Source of the DNA: Alphaproteobacteria bacterium
GTDB taxonomy: Bacteria > Pseudomonadota > Alphaproteobacteria > Micavibrionales > Micavibrionaceae
Reading direction: 5' to 3'
DNA length: 64,000 nucleotides
NCBI GenBank assembly: GCA_028289285.1
Contig: JANQRF010000002.1
Coordinates: 682,001 to 746,000, forward strand
Shown here: piece after piece, positions 36,178 through 44,240 of the stretch
How the letters are laid out: every line of letters begins with the position of its first letter
How positions within the stretch are numbered: position 1 is the stretch's first letter
Translations under genes and position numbers: made by a program
Notes under the pieces: generated by a model
What the model saw: only the letters and a program-made list of their open reading frames with translations
The model's database searches: none
Told to the model about the DNA's origin: nothing

Positions 36178-36235
36178 ATGCTTTCCCCGCGAAAGCGGGG
36201 ACCTTATTAAAGACCCCCGTTTACACGGGGGAAAC
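36178..36235. repeat. CCCCGC-GCGGGG double-hairpin intergenic repeat (copy C)
   Basis: TTCCCCGCGAAAGCGGGGA followed by CCCCCGTTTACACGGGGG, the same two-hairpin order as the copy at 8360. It lies between fabA and the unknown minus-strand gene upstream of it, and could stop read-through from that gene. Confidence 0.65.
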
Positions 36236-36248
36236 AAAATCGGAATTT

Positions 36249-37223
36249 TTATAAAACAGCCGCGTAGTCCACACACACGCTTTTGTAGGATTCCGTCAGT
36301 GCCGCCATCGCCAGAGGCTTTGCGATCGCCGGTTCAATGGACGGCTTTTTACCGCCTGCTCCAACGGCCAGCATCCGCCCGGCAGCTTTGGCGCAGGCAA
36401 TGGCCTGCAGCTCCGCATCCTCCATGGAAATGGCTGTAAAGAAGCCGCGGCAAATCGGCTCTACGCCGCGGATCAAATTAGTCGGCGGATTGCTCGGCGC
36501 ATCATTGGCCGGCAGACCAAACCGCCAATCTGTCGAACAATTCAATCCCAGCCGTACCGCTTCCTGTGTCATCACATACGCCGTTTGATCCAACAGATCC
36601 GGCAGATCAGATCCGCGGAACCAGCAGCACTGATCTTTTCCGTCATGAGACATGGCAAGTTTCCGCCCGGCCATGCCTGCCAGTCCTGAGATACTATCCC
36701 CGATCGTCCAGCTTCCGCTGCCGATGCGCATTTCAATCACGGCATCACAGAGCTCCTGGGCTGCCAGTTCAAAGCCCATCGCCCGGTTGGTCATTTCCAC
36801 TAGCAATCTGAAGCTTTCCGCGCGCGCTTGGCCTTGCGCTTCCCAGCTCATAAAATCCTGCTGGATCAAAAACCGGATCATTTCAAAAAACTCGAACGGA
36901 CAATCAATCCATTCTTCAAAAAACTCGCGAGAGAGCGCCCGGCCCTGCTCGGCATCAAAATCAATCATCGGGGCCGGCGGCATGGCGCGCATATGGACCG
37001 GCCCGTCTAAAGGCTCACATGATAAAAGATCGGCGAGTTTCGCATAGGCCCCTTCCAGCGCCTCTTCATAATTATCAAACAGGAAGGCCGTTTCGACCAT
37101 CATCCCCGCATAGGTCAGAAGCGTGCGGGTGACATCACATCCATGCACATCGTCCTGACACAAAAGTGTCATGGAATCGTGAATCCTTACGGCGACCTCG
37201 GCCTTGTTCATGAAGCTGAGCAT
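36249..37223 (-). CDS. Hypothetical protein
   Basis: A 324-residue, mostly helical soluble protein with no signal peptide. Composition is GC-rich like the core genes. Recognisable stretches are GCDVTRTLLTYAGMMVETAFLFDNYEEAL and LDQTAYVMTQEAVRLGLNCSTDWRFGLPANDAP. It contains nine cysteines, including CCWF. The first ATG is at 37223; a second at 37211 is possible. Family not recognised. Confidence 0.65.
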   Translation of the reverse strand: MLSFMNKAEVAVRIHDSMTLLCQDDVHGCDVTRTLLTYAGMMVETAFLFDNYEEALEGAYAKLADLLSCEPLDGPVHMRAMPPAPMIDFDAEQGRALSREFFEEWIDCPFEFFEMIRFLIQQDFMSWEAQGQARAESFRLLVEMTNRAMGFELAAQELCDAVIEMRIGSGSWTIGDSISGLAGMAGRKLAMSHDGKDQCCWFRGSDLPDLLDQTAYVMTQEAVRLGLNCSTDWRFGLPANDAPSNPPTNLIRGVEPICRGFFTAISMEDAELQAIACAKAAGRMLAVGAGGKKPSIEPAIAKPLAMAALTESYKSVCVDYAAVL

Positions 37224-37289
37224 TTGACGTGCTGATTATGGGTTTAAGGTTTAAGACAAAGGAATGTGGCGAATCACCACTCTTAAATT

Positions 37290-37799
37290 TTAGTCCAATT
37301 GCTCGTCCTCGTAAATGCCCCAAAGCGCATTTCTGGGCGCCCAGCCTGAAAATCCGCCTGCAGAGACTTCACAATGCGCCTGCTCGCACCGCTCCAAAGC
37401 CGCGACCACCCCCGGTTCCAGCATGGCCACCTGCGCCTCAGGACGGTCCGGACGCTTGATCAGCATCACGGCCGCATCGCCCTGAATAATCGCCGCCCGC
37501 TTGCCGGCCAGCAAAGATTGATGGATCCAGCCCTCTTCCCCGTCGACATCGCGGACTTTACGCCAGGTATCAAATTCCTGAATAACTTCAACGGGTAATC
37601 CCTCTTTTTGAAAAATCCACTTTATCGGATAGCGCAGCGCAGGCCCGGTGCGGACATAGACCTTATCAGACCGTAAAGACACAAAACGCGGGATCGGCAG
37701 ACCGCTCGCCTGAAACACCGACGCACCCGTCGATGTCGTTTGCGCCTGTGCGCTATGGAAAGGGAATAAAATCAGAAGGACGAAAAACAGGATACGCAT
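37290..37799 (-). CDS. Secreted SH3-domain protein
   Basis: A 169-residue protein with a signal peptide (1-19, LLILFPFHSAQA) and two bacterial SH3-like repeats of the SH3_4 (DUF1058) type: VRTGPALRYPIKWIFQKEGLPVEVI...WRKVRDVDGEEGWIHQSLL, then a second one to GGFSGWAPRNALWGIYEDE. Such proteins are common in alphaproteobacterial periplasm and may bind peptidoglycan. Upstream of it on the same strand is the P-loop gene. Confidence 0.8.
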   Translation of the reverse strand: MRILFFVLLILFPFHSAQAQTTSTGASVFQASGLPIPRFVSLRSDKVYVRTGPALRYPIKWIFQKEGLPVEVIQEFDTWRKVRDVDGEEGWIHQSLLAGKRAAIIQGDAAVMLIKRPDRPEAQVAMLEPGVVAALERCEQAHCEVSAGGFSGWAPRNALWGIYEDEQLD

Positions 37800-37892
37800 A
37801 AGCTATCTTTAGCGAAAAACAAAATATCCGGAAAGCTTTTTCACCACTGCACCCAAAAAAGCAATCATGGGGTAAGGCTCAGTAAAATAGAT

Positions 37893-38501
37893 TTATGATC
37901 GACCGGGCGACCATTTTTCATGGAAAGCCCTGTATTTCGGACTTTCTCTTAAAATGGAATTACCTGCAATTATATCAATGTGTCTTTGCCAGCCATTCAG
38001 ACCTCCATCTCCATTCTTGACCCTGATATTGATATCCTTCGGCACTTCATAGTCTCCAAAGCTTGTGATCAAAACTGCACCGGATAAGACAGGTAAATCT
38101 TTTTTACCAAAGTGAAAAAGCGATAGCTCCGGATCGTGTAACAGCCCGCAGCGCAACAACGTTTTCTTGAAAAGAGTTCTATCAAGAACCGCATTACAGA
38201 AAAATACAGTGGTTAGCTTGCCATTGGCAGTGTTTGGGCCTTCCCAATGTTCGTATACACGTTCTTCGGGATCATCAACAAATATGCCTGTTTCTGAATG
38301 GTTTGCACCTATAAATTCATCTTTTAAAGTATCCCAAACAAGGCTTTTTCCGGTAATAGGGCCTCCAGTAATATTTATAAAAAGCGGCTGTGTATTTTCT
38401 GTTACAAATTCCGGATTGAGCGCTTGGGCCATATCTGTGAAGAGACGAATAAATTCATCTCTACCCGATGTTTGTAAAGTTAATTTCCTAGCTGTAGCCA
38501 T
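37893..38501 (-). CDS. Hypothetical protein with P-loop-like motif
   Basis: A 202-residue protein with GGPITGKS (residues about 46-53), a good Walker A match (GxxxxGKS), preceded by a beta strand PLFINIT as expected. A candidate Walker B is not obvious; GAVLITSFGD is the nearest hydrophobic strand. The size and N-terminal P-loop recall TsaE, but other TsaE features are not visible to me. AT-rich. Function unknown. Confidence 0.55.
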   Translation of the reverse strand: MATARKLTLQTSGRDEFIRLFTDMAQALNPEFVTENTQPLFINITGGPITGKSLVWDTLKDEFIGANHSETGIFVDDPEERVYEHWEGPNTANGKLTTVFFCNAVLDRTLFKKTLLRCGLLHDPELSLFHFGKKDLPVLSGAVLITSFGDYEVPKDINIRVKNGDGGLNGWQRHIDIIAGNSILRESPKYRAFHEKWSPGRS

Positions 38502-38556
38502 AACGGAAAATAAGAACTTTTAAACATTATGTCAATAATTAAGAATGTTACGTCTA

Positions 38557-38574
38557 ATGTTCCACGTGGAACAT
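38557..38574. other. parS-like ParB-binding site
   Basis: ATGTTCCACGTGGAACAT is a perfect 18-base palindrome containing TGTTCCACGTGGAACA (38558-38573), which fits the parS consensus TGTTNCACGTGNAACA throughout. It is in the 219-base gap between the P-loop gene and dusA. Reading through it in one frame gives FHVEH, a peptide familiar from gene starts that overlap parS in other bacteria. Confidence 0.75.
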
Positions 38575-38627
38575 TTTATGAACAAACTTGAAGTTATACA
38601 TGAATTGCCCTATAAGTTCTCCCCGAA

Positions 38628-38708
38628 ATGACACACAACCTTCATATCTCCGTCGCCCCCATGATGGATTGGCCCAGCCCTCGCGCCTGCGCGACGGGCG
38701 TATTATAA
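38628..38708 (+). pseudogene. Truncated diverged copy of the dusA start (26 codons)
   Basis: Encodes MTHNLHISVAPMMDW and then 11 unrelated residues before TAA. The real dusA, 93 bases downstream and in the same frame, begins MTDNLKHISVAPMMDW. The similarity breaks right after the Trp codon, where a GC-rich hairpin begins (38671 onward). The ATG overlaps the stop of a short frame ending KFSPK (ATGA). It could be a dusA remnant or a leader ORF. Confidence 0.6.
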
Positions 38709-38720
38709 ACTTAAGGCAAT

Positions 38721-39710
38721 ATGACTGATAACCTTAAACATATCTCAGTGGCCCCTATGATGGACTGGACCGACCGGCATTGCCGGTACTTTCACCGTCT
38801 GATCAGCCCGTCGTTAAGGCTCTATACCGAAATGGTCACGACGGGCGCAATCCTGCATGGCGATCGGGACCGCCTGCTCGGCTTTGACCCGGCGGAGCAT
38901 CCGGTCGCCCTGCAGCTTGGTGGCTGCGATCCGGCAGATCTGGTGGAAAGTGCACAGATCGGCGCGGATCTGGGCTATGATGAGATTAACCTCAATTGCG
39001 GCTGCCCGTCGGAACGGGTTCAAAAGGGAAGTTTTGGCGCCTGCTTGATGGCCGAGCCGGACCTGGTCGCACGCGGCATAAAAGCCATGGCAGACGCGGT
39101 GTCCGTGCCCGTCACTGTTAAATGCCGGATCGGCATTGATGATGTTGATGACGGTCCCTTCCTTGATAGATTCGTCAAAACATTGAGCGATGCAGGGTGT
39201 CAGACCTTTATCATCCATGCCCGCAAAGCCATTTTGAAAGGCCTGTCACCTAAGGAAAACCGGACCGTCCCGCCGATCCGCTATGAGCTTGTCCGCGAGA
39301 TCAAAGCCAGCTACCCGCACCTAACCGTTATCGTTAATGGCGAAGTCAAAAGTTGCGACGCTATTCGTGATCATCTGGAGACACTGGACGGTGCAATGAT
39401 CGGCCGCGAAGCCTATCAAAACCCATGGTTCCTGCGGGAAGTAGAAGAGACCTTCTTCAATACTAAAAACCTGCTGTCCGAAATAGAGGTTGTACATCAC
39501 ATGGCCGACTATGCCACCCGGATGGCGCACGATCACGGCACACCAGTGAAATCCATCACCCGCCATATGACCGGACTGTTTGCAGGCCAAAAAGGTGCGC
39601 GGGCGTGGCGGCAAGCCCTGTCCACCCTGCCCCATCAGGACGGCGCGGATGCAGGGGTTATCCTGCAGGCGCTTGATGCCTTCGAGGGCAAGCTGGCCGC
39701 AGCCGCATGA
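38721..39710 (+). CDS. dusA: tRNA-dihydrouridine(20/20a) synthase DusA
   Basis: A 329-residue FMN enzyme that reduces U20/U20a in tRNA D-loops. Typical DusA blocks are SVAPMMDWTDRHCR, YTEMVTTGA, INLNCGCPSERVQKGSFGACLM (catalytic Cys in NCGCPS), VKCRIGIDD and IIHARKAILKGLSPKENRTVPPI. AAGG precedes the ATG. A short copy of its own N-terminus lies just upstream. Confidence 0.95.
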   Translation: MTDNLKHISVAPMMDWTDRHCRYFHRLISPSLRLYTEMVTTGAILHGDRDRLLGFDPAEHPVALQLGGCDPADLVESAQIGADLGYDEINLNCGCPSERVQKGSFGACLMAEPDLVARGIKAMADAVSVPVTVKCRIGIDDVDDGPFLDRFVKTLSDAGCQTFIIHARKAILKGLSPKENRTVPPIRYELVREIKASYPHLTVIVNGEVKSCDAIRDHLETLDGAMIGREAYQNPWFLREVEETFFNTKNLLSEIEVVHHMADYATRMAHDHGTPVKSITRHMTGLFAGQKGARAWRQALSTLPHQDGADAGVILQALDAFEGKLAAAA

Positions 39711-39767
39711 GTTTTTGCTGCAAAAGATTGGAAATCCGGCTATGATGAGACTTTGGAGGAATTCCGC

Positions 39768-40382
39768 ATGATTCAATGGCAGCGGCTTGGCCGCGAGGAC
39801 AGTATAGCGGTTCTGGAGCAGGTGCAATCTGCTTCCGACCCGGGCCTGATGTCCCCTGCCACCTGCCAGGTGGAGCGCGCGTGGCTGCCCTTTTACAAAG
39901 GGATTTACGCCTACAAGGTCACGAACTTTGCCTCCGTGCCCTCCTTCACCTTTGAGTATCTGGGGGACGGCAATTTCTATCATTATCTGGACGGTACTGC
40001 CGATCCGATCTACGCTATAAACGACAAGGCAGAGCTGCATCTCAACGAGGTGCATGTGCTCGATTACCTGGAATATTACTTTGGCCATGTCAGCGATCCC
40101 GAAGACGGAGAGATCGTGATGGTCCGTAACCCGCACGACATGCCGCTTTTGGATTCGCTTGATCCCGGTGCCTATGAAGCCGTGATGCGCGCCTTCCAGC
40201 CGCCCCGCGCCGAGCGCGGCGAAGATGACCGTTTTACCGTGACCTCAGACCTTTATATTGACGGCGTGCTTGTACATGCTACGCTCACTGTCGGCAAACG
40301 TGGGCGGGTGGAAATTGTGCAGCGCAAAATGAGCGTAAGCGAGATCCAAAAATCTCCCGCAGCTGACAATATTATGGTATAA
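39768..40382 (+). CDS. Conserved-looking hypothetical protein
   Basis: A 204-residue protein with GGAGGA placed well before the ATG at 39768. GC-rich like core genes. The sequence is alpha/beta with many aromatic residues (WLPFYKGIYAYKVTNF; FTFEYLGDGNFYHYLDG; YLEYYFGHV), with a beta-rich end. No signal peptide or membrane segment. I do not recognise the family. It follows dusA by 57 bases and may be co-transcribed. Confidence 0.65.
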   Translation: MIQWQRLGREDSIAVLEQVQSASDPGLMSPATCQVERAWLPFYKGIYAYKVTNFASVPSFTFEYLGDGNFYHYLDGTADPIYAINDKAELHLNEVHVLDYLEYYFGHVSDPEDGEIVMVRNPHDMPLLDSLDPGAYEAVMRAFQPPRAERGEDDRFTVTSDLYIDGVLVHATLTVGKRGRVEIVQRKMSVSEIQKSPAADNIMV

Positions 40383-40395
40383 ATAACCTGGACGT

Positions 40396-40986
40396 ATGAT
40401 GACAGACGACACAAATCTCGGCAGCTCCTTCGGCGATAAAGGCACAAACGTGAACCAGATTGCCTATGGCCATCCACATGCGGATGGCATTCTTGAAGGC
40501 GCCCGCGAGATAATTTCAGAATCAGCAATTGGCCGGGCATTATTGAACGTCCAAGACCATTTTAAAATACCTGTAAGCGTTATCAAAGGCAGCGGAGAAT
40601 CCGGCTATGAAGCTGATATGAATGTGATTTTCATTCAAACATCAGGCGCAACCAAAACCGTAACGCCGGAAATTGTTATCTCCTATGTTAAAGCATTAAG
40701 GGAAGCAGATCTGGACAAAGGCGGAAATAAGGCACCCGATCCGATGAAAGACGTCATAGGCTACGCTGCTTTTCTACATGGTAGAAATCTTGATACAATT
40801 GTTCAAATCTGTAAATTTATGAAAGAATTAAGTAATTCTTCATATTTTCAGGATTTACTTGACACATTACCGAAAATCGGGTTATATAATGTATATAAAG
40901 CCTATAATAACGGCGCCTCGGAAGATGAACTGTATGATGTATATGCAGACTCTTACGAAGCAATAGAAAGAAGAGGGAACATTTAA
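40396..40986 (+). CDS. Hypothetical protein, coupled to a 57-residue partner gene
   Basis: A 196-residue protein, AT-rich from about codon 40 onward. The central part is alpha/beta (FKIPVSVIKGSG; DMNVIFIQTSG) followed by helices. Motifs such as NQIAYGHPHADGILEGAREII are not diagnostic to me. Its stop overlaps the start of the next small ORF by one base (TAATG), so the two are probably made together. A terminator follows the pair. Confidence 0.6.
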   Translation: MMTDDTNLGSSFGDKGTNVNQIAYGHPHADGILEGAREIISESAIGRALLNVQDHFKIPVSVIKGSGESGYEADMNVIFIQTSGATKTVTPEIVISYVKALREADLDKGGNKAPDPMKDVIGYAAFLHGRNLDTIVQICKFMKELSNSSYFQDLLDTLPKIGLYNVYKAYNNGASEDELYDVYADSYEAIERRGNI

Positions 40987-41159
40987 TGAGAAATCTTTTT
41001 ACGAGTGTAGCTAAAAATGTTGGCGGGATGGTTTCGCCATTTGCACAGGGAGTAAAGAAGGCCGCTTTAGGTTTCTATAGAGGTTTTCAGGCTCAGGAAC
41101 CTGGTATGTCTGCCAAAATGGCTCCTGCTTATGCAGCAGCTCCTGCAGCAAGACGCTAA
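40986..41159 (+). CDS. 57-residue basic amphipathic small protein
   Basis: A short frame starting at the ATG that shares a base with the upstream stop. Sequence begins MRNLFTSVAKNVGG, is Ala/Gly/Lys-rich, and ends PAYAAAPAARR. It would form an amphipathic helix of net positive charge. No family recognised. The tight coupling and terminator right after it argue for a real gene; it could bind its neighbour or a membrane. Confidence 0.55.
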   Translation: MRNLFTSVAKNVGGMVSPFAQGVKKAALGFYRGFQAQEPGMSAKMAPAYAAAPAARR

Positions 41160-41184
41160 ATTAATTTATTAAACTTTAAAAAGT

Positions 41185-41210
41185 AAGGGGCCTCTATGAG
41201 GCCCTTTGTT
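41185..41210 (+). terminator. Rho-independent terminator
   Basis: GGGCCTC (41188-41194), loop TAT, GAGGCCC (41198-41204), then TTT. It ends the 39768-41159 gene group. Confidence 0.7.
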
Positions 41211-41241
41211 GTTTCTGGTGGTTAAGAAATTAACGATTTAA

Positions 41242-41580
41242 CTAACGATCGACCGAGAAACTCTCCCCGCAGCCACAGCGTCCCGATTCGTTTGGATTCG
41301 TGAAAACAAAACCCGATTCCATTTCCCCGGTTTCATAATCAATCACGGTGCCAAACAGCATCCAGCTATGCATTTTAGGGATATAGAGCACAGCGCCATC
41401 CTGCGCGATTTTGTCATCAGCCCCGAGGTCTTCTTCCAGCACGTGCTCCATCACATAGGAATTACCCGAACAGCCCGTGCTTTTGACATTCAGGCGCAAG
41501 CCCACAGCCGTACTGTTCAGGGCTGTTTTATCTTTAATCGCCTGCACGGCGGCATCTGTAATTTGTATTGGTGTGTCCAT
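41242..41580 (-). CDS. sufA: HesB/IscA-type iron-sulfur carrier (SufA)
   Basis: A 112-residue A-type carrier. The three conserved cysteines are in STGCSG and near the C-terminus in RCGCGESF. It receives a cluster from SufBCD and passes it to apoproteins. The ATG at 41580 has GAGGG at a fair distance; an ATG at 41592 forms an ATGA overlap with the sufT stop and is an alternative. It is the last gene of the suf cluster. Confidence 0.92.
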   Translation of the reverse strand: MDTPIQITDAAVQAIKDKTALNSTAVGLRLNVKSTGCSGNSYVMEHVLEEDLGADDKIAQDGAVLYIPKMHSWMLFGTVIDYETGEMESGFVFTNPNESGRCGCGESFSVDR

Positions 41581-41588
41581 CATTTCCC

Positions 41589-42008
41589 TCATGTAAACAT
41601 ATTCAGTTGCAACTTTGCCGTTTCGGCCATCATGGATGGGTCCCAGGTCGGGTCCCAGACAATATCGACATCGACATGGCCGACACCTTCGATTGGAAAA
41701 ATCGCCCCCTGTACCATGCCCGGCATTTCCTGCGCGACCGGGCAGGCCGGCGACGTGAGCGTCATTTCGACATAGACATCTGCCGTGCTGTCATCTTTAT
41801 CTGTCACGTCAATCTTATAAATGAGGCCAAGCTCATAAATATTGACCGGAATTTCCGGATCATACACTTCCCGCAACGCTGCCTTAATCAGCGGGATCAG
41901 CCTGTGATCACAGAGCTCCACATTGCCTGGTTCAGCAAGCGCATCATACTCTTCCTCGCCTACGGCATTTTTGACCATCTGTTCATCTGCAATATGTTCC
42001 ATAGTCAT
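41589..42008 (-). CDS. sufT: SUF system Fe-S maturation protein SufT (DUF59/MIP18)
   Basis: A 139-residue MIP18-type protein. The family core is ALREVYDPEIPVNIYELGLIYKIDV followed by MTLTSPACPVAQEMP with its conserved Cys. It helps cluster insertion, especially for demanding targets. Overlaps sufS by 4 bases (ATGA) and abuts sufA, as in other alphaproteobacterial suf operons. Confidence 0.92.
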   Translation of the reverse strand: MTMEHIADEQMVKNAVGEEEYDALAEPGNVELCDHRLIPLIKAALREVYDPEIPVNIYELGLIYKIDVTDKDDSTADVYVEMTLTSPACPVAQEMPGMVQGAIFPIEGVGHVDVDIVWDPTWDPSMMAETAKLQLNMFT

Positions 42009-43231
42009 GCGAGCATCTTCCCTGCTTTATGAAGCCCTTCGACAAGCGCCTTTATATCTTCGCTGTTTGAATAGAGCCCGAAAGAGGCACGGATTGTACC
42101 GTCTATGCCAAAGCGCTGCATCAGCGGCATACAGCAATGATGACCGGAGCGGACATAGACACCGCATTGATCGAGGATCATGGCAATATCAGAGCTATGT
42201 GCCCAGTCAGCCGCAAAAGAAATAATGCCCGCCTTTTGTTGGCCGGTACCATAGAAGGTTAACCCGTCAATCTCGTTCAATGCCGTCATGGCCTCATCTA
42301 GAAGATTTTTTTCATGTGCAGCTATTTCATCCATCCCAATGCCGGTGAGGTAGTCTATTGCCGCGCCAAGGCCGATCACTTCTGTAATGGCCGGTGTGCC
42401 GGCTTCAAAGCGCGCCGGCGGAGCTTTATAGGTTGTTTGATCGAAGGTAACGGCTTCAATCATATCCCCGCCTCCCTGATATGGCGGCATGGCATCTAAC
42501 AGATCATAGCGCCCCCAAAGTACGCCAATGCCGGTTGGTCCATAGAGCTTGTGCCCTGTACAGACAAAGAAATCACATCCAAGTTCCTGCAAATCGACAG
42601 GACCATGGACAGCGCTTTGGGAGCCGTCTATGAGAGTAATGATCTCCGGATTATGTGCTTTGGCCGTTTGAATAATTTGCCGCGCCGGATTGATGGCTCC
42701 AAGAGCATTAGAAATATGGACAACACCCACCAGTTTTGTTCTTTCACTTAAAAGCGTTTGATAAGTGTCCAGGTCAAGCGTGCCGGCCTCCAGCACAGGA
42801 ATGGTTTTAATCACAATCCCGATCTGATCGCACAGGAGCTGCCACGGCACGATATTAGCGTGATGTTCCATTTCGGTGAGGATGATTTCATCCCCTTCTT
42901 TTAAGAATGTCCGGCCCCAGCTTTGCGCCACTAGATTAATGGCTTCCGTCGTATTGCGGGTAAAGACAATTTCATTTTCTGATGGCGCGTTTAGAAACGC
43001 CGCTACTTTGCTGCGCACAGCTTCATATGCCGTCGTTGTCTCTTGCGAAAATTTATACAGGCCGCGATGAATATTCGCATACTGCGTTTCCATGAGGTCG
43101 GTCATGGCATCAATCACCGCGCGCGGCTTTTGCGCGCTGGAGGCCGTATCCAGATAATGCACGCCATCGCGCAGGATTGGGAAATCTGCACGATATTCTA
43201 AAATATAGTTACTGGAAGCCAATTTAAGCAT
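42005..43231 (-). CDS. sufS: Cysteine desulfurase SufS
   Basis: A 408-residue PLP enzyme that supplies sulfur for Fe-S assembly. The PLP lysine is in TGHKLYGPTG, and the active-site Cys is in RSGHHCCMPL, the group II (SufS) form. LxSSAQKPRAVIDA-like DTASSAQKP is near the N-terminus. Overlaps sufD by 8 bases. I see no sufE or sufU partner gene in the window. Confidence 0.95.
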   Translation of the reverse strand: MLKLASSNYILEYRADFPILRDGVHYLDTASSAQKPRAVIDAMTDLMETQYANIHRGLYKFSQETTTAYEAVRSKVAAFLNAPSENEIVFTRNTTEAINLVAQSWGRTFLKEGDEIILTEMEHHANIVPWQLLCDQIGIVIKTIPVLEAGTLDLDTYQTLLSERTKLVGVVHISNALGAINPARQIIQTAKAHNPEIITLIDGSQSAVHGPVDLQELGCDFFVCTGHKLYGPTGIGVLWGRYDLLDAMPPYQGGGDMIEAVTFDQTTYKAPPARFEAGTPAITEVIGLGAAIDYLTGIGMDEIAAHEKNLLDEAMTALNEIDGLTFYGTGQQKAGIISFAADWAHSSDIAMILDQCGVYVRSGHHCCMPLMQRFGIDGTIRASFGLYSNSEDIKALVEGLHKAGKMLA

Positions 43232-44240
43232 GTTCTTTCAGCCAGTCTGAAATGATCTCACGGGCGCGGGTTTGAATCGTTTCATCACTGACGCGTTCAA
43301 GCGCTTCGCCTAGAAAAGCTTCAATCAAAAGCGCACGGGCGGTATTTTCAGGAATGCCGCGGGCACGCAAATAGAAAAGCGGATCTTCATCCAGCTGCCC
43401 TGTGGTTGCGCCGTGGGAACATTTCACATCGTCAGCGTAGATTTCAAGCTCCGGCTTGGTGTCCATCTCCGCCAGATCAGATAGAAGAAGCGTATTAGAG
43501 AGCTGATAGCCATCTGTCTTTTGCGCCGGGCGGTGAACATGCACTTTGCCCTGAAACACACCGCGCGCGGAATCAGTTACAACATTTTTATAAACCTGAT
43601 TGGATATACAATGCGGCGCCTGATGCTCAATCGTAATCGTTGTATCGGCATGTTGCGTGCCGGAGAGAAGATTAACGCCATTTAATGTACAATCAGCATT
43701 CTCGCCATCTATATCGGCATAAATCTGGTTGCGGACAAGGCCTGCGCCGGAGATAACATTGAGCGCTTCATAGCGCGCATCGCGGGCGATTTTGATATGA
43801 GTGAAAGTGGTGAAAACACCTTTTTCGGTTTCCCCAATAAAACGGTAATGATTGAGTTTGGCATTTGGTTCTAAAACAATCTGGACCACCTGGTTTTTCC
43901 AGTACGCGCCCTGCCCCGATTGATTTTCAATCAGCGTAAGTTCTTCACCTGATTTGACATGCACGATAATGCGCGGCGAGAGCCACTGCCCGTCCTGTGC
44001 ACTTATCTCAAGCGTTTCATCCGCGGAAATGAATTTGATGTCCTGCGTATGTTCACTATTTAAATCCCAAAGCTGCGTATCCTGATACTGCGCCGCGCCA
44101 GGAGCGTCTTTATTTAAAAGCGCGACATCTCCACCCCAGCCAAGCGCGGCCGGAGAAATCTCCAGTTTCTTCAGCGCAGAGGGCAGGTTCGTGAATTTCC
44201 ACCGCTCTGATTTCGGGGTTGGGAGTTGATCAAGCTGCAT
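43224..44240 (-). CDS. sufD: Fe-S cluster assembly scaffold subunit SufD
   Basis: A 338-residue beta-helix protein, partner of SufB in the SufBC2D scaffold. The C-terminal signature DDVKCSHGATTGQLDEDPLFYLRARGIPENTARALLIEAF is characteristic. It is shorter at the N-terminus than the E. coli protein, as in many alphaproteobacteria. Overlaps sufC by 11 bases. Confidence 0.94.
   Translation of the reverse strand: MQLDQLPTPKSERWKFTNLPSALKKLEISPAALGWGGDVALLNKDAPGAAQYQDTQLWDLNSEHTQDIKFISADETLEISAQDGQWLSPRIIVHVKSGEELTLIENQSGQGAYWKNQVVQIVLEPNAKLNHYRFIGETEKGVFTTFTHIKIARDARYEALNVISGAGLVRNQIYADIDGENADCTLNGVNLLSGTQHADTTITIEHQAPHCISNQVYKNVVTDSARGVFQGKVHVHRPAQKTDGYQLSNTLLLSDLAEMDTKPELEIYADDVKCSHGATTGQLDEDPLFYLRARGIPENTARALLIEAFLGEALERVSDETIQTRAREIISDWLKEHA

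Noticed and set aside
8360..36235. GC-rich repeats as a CRISPR array
   Set aside because: Copies are many kilobases apart, palindromic, without regular spacers, and no cas genes are present.
39321..40136. Minus-strand frame of 271 codons opposite dusA and the next gene
   Set aside because: dusA is unambiguous in the other strand and this frame shows no family features.
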